Shown: positions 1 to 5,018 of the stretch, piece by piece
How positions within the stretch are numbered: the first letter of the stretch is position 1
How the letters are laid out: each line of letters begins with the position of its first letter
From: Planctomycetota bacterium
Lineage (GTDB): Bacteria > Planctomycetota > Phycisphaerae > WQYP01
Reading direction: 5' to 3'
Assembly: GCA_021838985.1 (NCBI GenBank)
Contig: JAKCCC010000086.1
Coordinates: forward strand, 1-7,227
DNA length: 7,227 nucleotides
The notes under the pieces: model-generated
Told to the model about the DNA's origin: nothing
Database searches by the model: none
Seen by the model: only the letters and a program-made list of their open reading frames with translations
Translations under genes and position numbers: made by a program

Positions 1-29
1 GACGCCGAACCGCGGGTCGCATCTACCAT
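1..29 (-). CDS. Probable start of the next gene in the mur cluster (5' fragment only)
   Basis: Directly after murB on the minus strand there are two overlapping start options. An ATG at 29-27 overlaps the murB stop and gives MVDATRGSA. An ATG at 22-20 follows the stop immediately and gives MRPAVRR. A GAGGTG sequence at 40-35 lies 5 bases before the first ATG and 12 bases before the second, so spacing favours 29. Only seven to nine codons are visible, so the product cannot be identified. In dcw clusters murB is often followed by ddl or ftsQ, so either is a reasonable guess, but that rests only on context. The tight overlap suggests translational coupling to murB. Confidence 0.3.
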
Positions 30-901
30 ATCACCACCTCGGTTTCCAGCGCCACCTGGAATCTTTCGCGCACCCGGCGACGCACTAATTCAATCAAATC
101 GAGAATCTGACGCGCCGTGGCGCCCGGCCGGGCGACGATGAAATTGGCATGGCGTTCCGAGACCCGGGCCAAACCAACGGCCAAGCCTTTCAGACCAGCC
201 TGATCGATCAAGGCTCCCGCGGAAACGCCGGCCGCGTTGCGAAAGATGCAGCCCGCGCTGTGCTCCGCGAGCGGTTGGGTGTTCTTTTTATACATCCAGA
301 TTTCCTTGATCCGGGCGGCGAGCCGCTGGGGGTCCTCCGGCGTTAGTTCCAACTCCGCACGCAGGATAAGCGGGGCATCCCGATACCCCTGGCGATACGT
401 AAAACTGAGCTGTTCCCGGGCCACGGTGGACACCCGGCCGGTGTGGTCCATGACGGTGATTTCACGAACCCGCGAGCCGATGCTGCCAAAGCTGCCCCCG
501 GCATTCATGCGAATTTGCCCCCCCACCGTACCGGGAATGCCGGCGAGGCACTCCAGACCGGCCAATCCCGCCCGCGCACATTGCAGAACCAACTTCGCCA
601 TGTCCGCCCCGGCGCCAGCCTGAACGCGGTTCCCCGTAATCGTCACCGCCGCGAAAGCGGGGGCGGCAAGGCTCAGCACGGCGCCGGAAACGCCTTCATC
701 GCGCACCAGTAGATTGGCGCCTGCCCCGAGCACGTGGAAGGGGATACGCGCCGCGCCCAGCCGGCGCACCAGCGCGGATAATTCCTCGCTGCCGCGCGGC
801 ACGAAGAAATACTTCGCCGCGCCGCCGACACCCAGCCAGGTTTTCGGACCCAAGGGTGCGTCAAGCGTGAGAATCGCTTTGAAGTCGTCGTACCAAGCCA
901 T
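23..901 (-). CDS. murB: UDP-N-acetylenolpyruvoylglucosamine reductase (MurB)
   Basis: This 292-residue FAD enzyme uses NADPH to reduce UDP-GlcNAc-enolpyruvate to UDP-MurNAc in the cytoplasm, the second committed step of peptidoglycan precursor synthesis. The FAD-binding half shows GAGANLLV at 59-66 and GIPGTVGG at 121-128, followed by RMNAGG at 131-136. The Tyr-Arg pair of the active site is in SFTYR (166-170). The substrate-binding domain has SAGCIFRN at 215-222 and ends with LETEVV, whose Glu288 matches the conserved C-terminal Glu. The length and layout match the shorter type II MurB rather than the E. coli type I. Cys218 occupies the place of the usual proton-donor Ser. The ATG at 901 is preceded by GGGAAG about 6 bases upstream and leaves the normal N-terminal length before GVGG, so the 41-base overlap with murC appears real. 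Confidence 0.96.
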   Translation of the reverse strand: MAWYDDFKAILTLDAPLGPKTWLGVGGAAKYFFVPRGSEELSALVRRLGAARIPFHVLGAGANLLVRDEGVSGAVLSLAAPAFAAVTITGNRVQAGAGADMAKLVLQCARAGLAGLECLAGIPGTVGGQIRMNAGGSFGSIGSRVREITVMDHTGRVSTVAREQLSFTYRQGYRDAPLILRAELELTPEDPQRLAARIKEIWMYKKNTQPLAEHSAGCIFRNAAGVSAGALIDQAGLKGLAVGLARVSERHANFIVARPGATARQILDLIELVRRRVRERFQVALETEVVIW

Positions 902-2336
902 GGGTAACTTCCCAGACCGGTCCGGCGCCCATGGACACGATCAGATCGCCCGGGCGGCCGGCGGCGGCCAGATGCTCCACAATGTGGTCAAACGCGGGAA
1001 TATACAAGGCCTCCCGCCCCTGCGTCTCCAGACGCTCCACCAGTGTCGCGGCGCTGATCGCAGCGCGATCGGCCTGGCGGTCCCGGACAAAGTAAATCTC
1101 CGCCACGATGGTCAGATCCGCGGCGCTGAAACTCCGCGCAAAGTCCTCCAGCAGCAAGCGCGTACGACTGTACTGATGCGGCTGGAACACGCAGATCAGA
1201 CGTTTCGGCTGGTAATGCTCGCGCAGGGCCGCCAGGGTGGCGCGAATTTCGGTGGGATGGTGCCCATAATCATCCACCAAGGTGATTCCTTTAAAGCAAC
1301 CCAGCCATTCGCTGCGCCGACCGGCGCCCCGGAAGTCCCCCACCGCCGCGGTAATAACGGCCCACGGTACCCCGCAGTGCCAGGCTATCGCCGCCGCCGC
1401 CAGCGCATTGCCGATATTGTGTCGGCCGGGAATCCGCAGGCGCATCCGTCCCAGCTGATTCCCCTGATAGCGCACCGCAAAATCGAGCTGGTGGTCCCGC
1501 TGGATCACGTCGTGGGCTGTCCAATGGGCCGGTCCGGACGTGGCATAGGTTTCAACTTTAGCCATCACTGCCGCGACGGCCTGCTGACATGACTCGGTAT
1601 TTTGGATCAGCGCCAAACCAGCCGCAGGTATGCGCGCCAGGAACCCTCCGAAAGCTTCGACAATCTCGCTCAGGTTGCCATAGTAATCGAGGTGATCTTC
1701 CTCTACATTCAGCACGGCGCCAATCCAGGGGGCCAGGTTGTGAAAGCTGCGGTCGTACTCGCATGCTTCGACCACAAAACTATTCCCCCGGCCCGCGTGC
1801 GCTGATCCACCGAGCTGCCGGCAGGAGGCGCCAACCACAAACGAAGGATCCAGCCCAGCCCGGGTCAGAATATACGCGGTCAGCGCGGTGGTGGTGGATT
1901 TACCGTGCGTTCCGGCGATGGCGATACCCTGTTTATGCCGCATGATCTCGCCGAGCATCTGGGCGTATTTGAGCGTCGGCAGACCGCGGCGCTGCGCCTC
2001 GCGTAGCGCCGGGTGGTCGGCTTTCAGGGCGGCGGAATACACCAACAGCTCCACACCGACAGGCAAGGATCGCTGCTCGTATTCCAAAGCCACAGCGGCT
2101 CCATGTTCCCGCAAGCTCGTCAGGATAGCGCTATCCTCGCGGTCCGTTCCGGTGACGATAGCACCGGCGCCGAGCAACATATGCGCCAGGCCGTTCATAC
2201 CGCTGCCCCCGATACCGGCAAAGTGGACCCGCCGTCCGGCAAAAGCCGCGGCTAAACTGTCGGGAGACGGTGCAGCGCCTGCCGGGAGGCGGGCCGCGGG
2301 GGAAGGGATCGTTGGAACCATGGCGGGAACGACCAT
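861..2336 (-). CDS. murC: UDP-N-acetylmuramate--L-alanine ligase (MurC)
   Basis: This 491-residue ATP-dependent Mur ligase joins L-Ala to UDP-MurNAc in the cytoplasm. The order of motifs is complete. GIGGSGMNGLA at 41-51 is the UDP-substrate loop, GTHGKSTTT at 142-150 is the ATP P-loop, and EACEYDRSF at 190-198 is the metal-site strand. NVEEDHLDYY at 210-219 contains the metal-binding His215. HNIGNALAA at 306-314, DDYGHHPTEI at 355-364 and FQPHQYSRTR at 384-393 complete the central and C-terminal domains. The residue after EA, usually Asp, is Cys192 here. About 15 Pro/Ala-rich residues precede the normal start region. The in-frame Met6 (ATG at 2321) is an alternative start, and neither ATG has a strong ribosome binding site. 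It begins 11 bases after the murG stop and overlaps murB, consistent with one operon. Confidence 0.97.
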   Translation of the reverse strand: MVVPAMVPTIPSPAARLPAGAAPSPDSLAAAFAGRRVHFAGIGGSGMNGLAHMLLGAGAIVTGTDREDSAILTSLREHGAAVALEYEQRSLPVGVELLVYSAALKADHPALREAQRRGLPTLKYAQMLGEIMRHKQGIAIAGTHGKSTTTALTAYILTRAGLDPSFVVGASCRQLGGSAHAGRGNSFVVEACEYDRSFHNLAPWIGAVLNVEEDHLDYYGNLSEIVEAFGGFLARIPAAGLALIQNTESCQQAVAAVMAKVETYATSGPAHWTAHDVIQRDHQLDFAVRYQGNQLGRMRLRIPGRHNIGNALAAAAIAWHCGVPWAVITAAVGDFRGAGRRSEWLGCFKGITLVDDYGHHPTEIRATLAALREHYQPKRLICVFQPHQYSRTRLLLEDFARSFSAADLTIVAEIYFVRDRQADRAAISAATLVERLETQGREALYIPAFDHIVEHLAAAGRPGDLIVSMGAGPVWEVTHGLVRRLQSDSHA

Positions 2337-2347
2337 ATGTTCAGCTT

Positions 2348-3565
2348 TCAGCGAACCGCTAACCGCATTCGGCGATCAGCCCTGATTTTCCCCGTTCTGA
2401 CGGCTGACCGCCGCTCCTCGGCCACCGCCAGAAGCCAATCGGCAACTGTCGCCGCGGCGTCAGGCCGGGCGAGCTTTTGAGCCGCCGCACCCATCGCACG
2501 GCGCGCTTTCGCATCGCGCAGCAGCTTCAGCAACAGTGGCTTGAGCTGGCGGGCGTTGCCGGCGGCGTTGGCTGCATCCAGCACCATCCAAGCAGCGCCG
2601 ACGCTGCACAGTCGCTGGGCATTGGCCTGTTGATGTTGGTCGCGATGGAATGGATACGGTAACAAGATCGCCGGCACCCCGCACGCTGCCAATTCGGCGC
2701 AGGTGCCAGCGCCGGCGCGGGACAAAGCCAAATCGGCCATGGCCCACGCGGCTGGCATATCGTCGCAATAATCCAACACCCGCCAGAGCACCGCCTTTTG
2801 GCCGGCGGCGAGGGCGCGTATCGCAGCGCCCTGCTGAAAACCTGCCAGATGCAAAATCTGCCACTTTTCCGCGGCCTGGCCGGCGCCGTTTAAGGCCGCC
2901 CTGAACTCCGAATCGGTCAGCAGGGCCAAGAGCGCGTCGTTGATGCTTGTCGCGCCAAGCGAAGCGCCAGTTACCAGCCAGGTCAAACGGGTGGCGTCAA
3001 GCCCCAGCCGCCGCGCGGCTTCCGCGCGCGGCAGGGCGTGTAAATCCGCACGCAACGGACAGCCGACCGTTGCTTCGCGCTGCCGCCAGACCTCCGGAGC
3101 ATTCGTAGGAAAGGGCCACTGGGTGAAGATACGCTGCGCCCACCGCATCAGGTAGCGATTAGCCGCGCCGGCCAGGGCGTCAGGATTAACCAGGCCAACG
3201 GGAATTCCGCGCCGCCCCGCCGCCCGGGCGGCGGGAGCGGCGGCGTAGCCACCCAAAGCCAACACGGCATCGACGGACTCGGTGCGCAGATACCGATCCC
3301 AAAAGCGGCATGTATGGCGCCAGGCCCGGTAAAACGCCAGCCACCCGATCGGATTCCGCCCCGGGGGAATCACGCGCTGCGGTACGTAGTCGCGGCCAAA
3401 ATTCGCGAGCAACCGGCGATCCACTAGGCGCGGTGTGGCTGCCCATACCACGTGCAGGTCGGCCCGACGGCGGCGAAGCTGCTCGGCCACGGCTAATCCG
3501 GGATACAGGTGTCCGCCGGTACCACCGCCGGCCATAAGAATTCGAATGGAGCGGGGCCCATCCAT
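2348..3565 (-). CDS. murG: Lipid I N-acetylglucosaminyltransferase (MurG)
   Basis: This 405-residue GT28 glycosyltransferase transfers GlcNAc from UDP-GlcNAc to lipid I on the inner face of the cytoplasmic membrane, making lipid II. The N-terminal domain has the glycine loop MAGGGTGGHLYPGLAVA at 11-27, including His19, and ALGGYAAAP at 103-111. The C-terminal donor domain has VTGASLGATSIND at 198-210, SRAGAGTCAE at 282-291 with the donor-binding Glu291, and RDQHQQANA at 308-316. Several usually fixed positions differ: VNPD (126-129) stands where HEQN is usual, GCPLR (168-172) where GNPVR is usual, and the third glycine loop lacks its Gln. There is also a basic C-terminal tail of about 25 residues, which makes the protein longer than the usual roughly 355-residue MurG. 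The start has a TAGGT sequence 7 bases upstream. It is the first gene of the minus-strand cluster. Confidence 0.94.
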   Translation of the reverse strand: MDGPRSIRILMAGGGTGGHLYPGLAVAEQLRRRRADLHVVWAATPRLVDRRLLANFGRDYVPQRVIPPGRNPIGWLAFYRAWRHTCRFWDRYLRTESVDAVLALGGYAAAPAARAAGRRGIPVGLVNPDALAGAANRYLMRWAQRIFTQWPFPTNAPEVWRQREATVGCPLRADLHALPRAEAARRLGLDATRLTWLVTGASLGATSINDALLALLTDSEFRAALNGAGQAAEKWQILHLAGFQQGAAIRALAAGQKAVLWRVLDYCDDMPAAWAMADLALSRAGAGTCAELAACGVPAILLPYPFHRDQHQQANAQRLCSVGAAWMVLDAANAAGNARQLKPLLLKLLRDAKARRAMGAAAQKLARPDAAATVADWLLAVAEERRSAVRTGKIRADRRMRLAVR

Positions 3566-3572
3566 AACCGCT

Positions 3573-3577
3573 ACCTA
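3573..3577 (-). promoter_or_regulatory. Ribosome binding site of murG
   Basis: On the minus strand, TAGGT lies 7 bases before the murG ATG and supports the start at 3565 over the in-frame Met11. It sits in a G-rich stretch of repeated GG doublets (3566-3607). Confidence 0.5.
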
Positions 3578-4004
3578 CTTCCGCCTGCCTAACCGCCTGC
3601 AACCGCTGCCTCGAAGCAGGCAAGCTTCTTGGTGGTTGCGCGGTCCAGCCATCTCCGCGACGACTGCTCCCGCGGTGCTGACCTCCCGGCGGTGCCATCG
3701 CTGCTCTTTCGGGTACTCCAACCGCCACCATTCACAGGTCGCCGCGGGCCGATCGCCAAAGCCTGCCCGCCCACTGGCGGGGTGAGCTAAAGCCCGGTGC
3801 TCTTGGTGCAAGGGCGGATCTGAGGCTCGAGGCTCCTTGTCCAACCCGAAATTTATCGTTTGACAACGCACCAGGATAGTTTCTGTCATGAGAGCCTTGC
3901 CGAAATGTAGGTGGTGAGGCAGCATACAACCGGCACGGGCCCGCCGGGGTGCGAAGATGAAGCAGGACTACGCCTGGGGTTATGATTAGGATTAGGCAGC
4001 GGAC

Positions 4005-4008
4005 AGGA
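4005..4008 (+). promoter_or_regulatory. Shine-Dalgarno-like AGGA that bears on the tatD start
   Basis: AGGA lies 6 bases before an in-frame ATG at 4015. This spacing is better than anything upstream of the ATG at 4042, which has only a weak GAG. It therefore argues for a 263-residue TatD, whereas family alignment argues for the 254-residue form. Confidence 0.35.
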
Positions 4009-4041
4009 TTAAGGATGGGAGCAGGGGCCCAGAGCGAACGT

Positions 4042-4806
4042 ATGCTTATCGACACCCATTGCCATTTGACCTATGCCGGGCTGCTGGAAGACCAGCCAGC
4101 CGTGGTACATCGCGCGGTTCAGGCTGGCGTCGCCCGTATGATTACCGTCGGCACCCATCCGGCGGATCATCCGCTGGCGTTGCGGACGGCGGAAACATTT
4201 CCCGAAGTCTTCGCCGCGTTGGGGATTCACCCCCATCATGCAGCTGAAGTGGCCGCGGATTATAGAACGCCGCTGCGCGCGGCGCTGACCGCCCAGCGGC
4301 GGGTGGTGGCAATCGGCGAATGCGGCCTCGATTATCACGGTCATTCCGCCGCCGCGGAGGTCCAGAAGGAAGTGTGGTTGGCCCAATTGCAGCTGGCGGA
4401 AACCCTCGGCAAACCGGTGATTCTGCACGTCCGCGAAGCCCACGCGGACGCCCTGGCGATGTGGCGCGACTTTCCCCATCTGCGGGGCGTGGTGCATTGC
4501 TTTTCCGGCACGCCGCAGGAAGCGTCGCGCTGGATTGAATGCGGTGCTTACCTTGGTTTCACGGGTATCATTACGTACAAAAACGCCCCGGAGGTCCGAG
4601 CCGCCTGCCGCCTGACACCGGAGAATCGTCTGCTCCTTGAAACCGATGCGCCGTATCTAAGCCCACAGCCCGTACGCAAAATAAAAATTAATGAGCCGGC
4701 GTTTGTGACCCACGTGGCAAACCAGGTGGCGCTGGAGCGAGGAATTACCCCCGAGCGCCTTGGTGAGATCACCACCCGAAACGCGGCAGAATTATTCGGA
4801 ATCTAA
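4042..4806 (+). CDS. tatD: TatD-family metal-dependent hydrolase (putative DNase)
   Basis: This 254-residue TIM-barrel hydrolase belongs to the TatD family, whose characterised members are metal-dependent 3'-5' exonucleases or deoxyribonucleases acting in the cytoplasm. The metal ligands are all visible: His6 and His8 in IDTHCHL (3-9), Glu93 in GECGLDY (92-98), His129 in ILHVREA (127-133), His152 in VHCFSG (151-156), and Asp202 in ETDAPYLSP (200-208). The family end motif appears as VRKIKINEP (211-219). Length is normal for the family. I chose the ATG at 4042 because TatD proteins typically begin right at this DTH motif. In-frame ATGs at 4015 (with a better ribosome binding site) and 3982 are alternatives. 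It is divergent from murG and upstream of bamA. The exact subtype (TatD, YcfH or YjjV-like) cannot be settled by eye. Confidence 0.95.
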   Translation: MLIDTHCHLTYAGLLEDQPAVVHRAVQAGVARMITVGTHPADHPLALRTAETFPEVFAALGIHPHHAAEVAADYRTPLRAALTAQRRVVAIGECGLDYHGHSAAAEVQKEVWLAQLQLAETLGKPVILHVREAHADALAMWRDFPHLRGVVHCFSGTPQEASRWIECGAYLGFTGIITYKNAPEVRAACRLTPENRLLLETDAPYLSPQPVRKIKINEPAFVTHVANQVALERGITPERLGEITTRNAAELFGI

Positions 4807-4889
4807 ACACGAACCCTGCGCATCCGAACCCGTAGCTTTCAGGCTTAACGGCAGAGAACGCAGAGGAATGCTGAGATATTCATAGCCCT

Positions 4890-4905
4890 CCCGATGGCTA
4901 TCGGG
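4890..4905 (+). terminator. Possible weak terminator hairpin after tatD
   Basis: CCCGAT, a GGCT loop and ATCGGG form a perfect 6-bp stem 83 bases after the tatD stop. It is followed by TTGCGT rather than a T run, so intrinsic termination would be weak. It may instead be an RNA-processing or stability hairpin, or chance. Confidence 0.3.
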
Positions 4906-4924
4906 TTGCGTCATGCTGCTGCGG

Positions 4925-4953
4925 TTCACAAGGGCCGTAATCGCGGCTAGACT
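4925..4953 (+). promoter_or_regulatory. Candidate sigma-70-type promoter for bamA
   Basis: TTCACA (4925-4930) and TAGACT (4948-4953) are separated by exactly 17 bases. They match the sigma-70 consensus at five of six and four of six positions. Transcription would start near 4960, giving a leader of about 60 bases before the bamA ATG. The position after the hairpin at 4890-4905 fits independent transcription of bamA. This was found by eye only, and such matches do occur by chance. Confidence 0.4.
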
Positions 4954-5018
4954 ACCGCTTTCCTCGTCGCAGGTACGGATAGTGCGGCGGTTGGCAAACA
5001 GGCAGCGGCAGTGCTTCC

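Larger units (their letters stand above)
3566..4041. other. Divergent intergenic region between murG and tatD (476 bases)
   Basis: I see no convincing gene here. The open frames present, such as minus 3925-3575 and minus 3774-3589, have no recognisable domain, no good ribosome binding site and Arg/Pro-rich compositions typical of chance frames in GC-rich DNA. The region must hold the control elements for both the murG cluster and tatD. Visible elements are a perfect 6-bp GC hairpin at 3766-3781 (CCCGCC, loop CACT, GGCGGG) without a T run, and two near-identical 12-13 base copies at 3667-3678 and 3683-3695. A tandem heptamer GAGGCTC lies near 3821-3834. A plus-strand TTGACA at 3860-3865 has only a weak -10 partner (TGTCAT, 18-base spacer), and TATGAT at 3981-3986 has no matching -35. 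None of these is firm enough to call as a promoter. Confidence 0.6.

Noticed and set aside
714..1592. Long plus-strand open frame antisense to murB and murC.
   Set aside because: It lies fully opposite two clear genes, has no recognisable domain, and such frames are common in GC-rich DNA.
3663..3686. SRP RNA-like core on the minus strand (GGTCAG, nine bases, then AGCAG).
   Set aside because: The conserved GGAA tetraloop is absent and the flanks do not form the long paired rod expected of a 4.5S-type RNA.
3669..3699. T-box-like core on the minus strand (GATGGCACCGCC and CAGCACCGCGG resemble TGGNACCGCG).
   Set aside because: The match is imperfect, no stem I, specifier loop or T-run terminator is visible, and murG is not a known T-box target.
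3707..3731. tRNA-like T-arm and 3' end (TTCGGGTACTCCA then CCGCCACCA).
   Set aside because: The T-loop lacks the GTTCRA consensus and no anticodon or D arm can be folded upstream.
3575..3925. Possible small gene of 116 codons upstream of murG on the minus strand.
   Set aside because: There is no ribosome binding site, no recognisable motif, and an Arg/His-rich composition suggests chance. I looked for an ftsW remnant and saw none.
3983..4020. Telomere-like GATTAGGATTAGG repeats upstream of tatD.
   Set aside because: Only two to three imperfect units are present, and the purine-rich tract is better explained as chance or ribosome-binding sequence.
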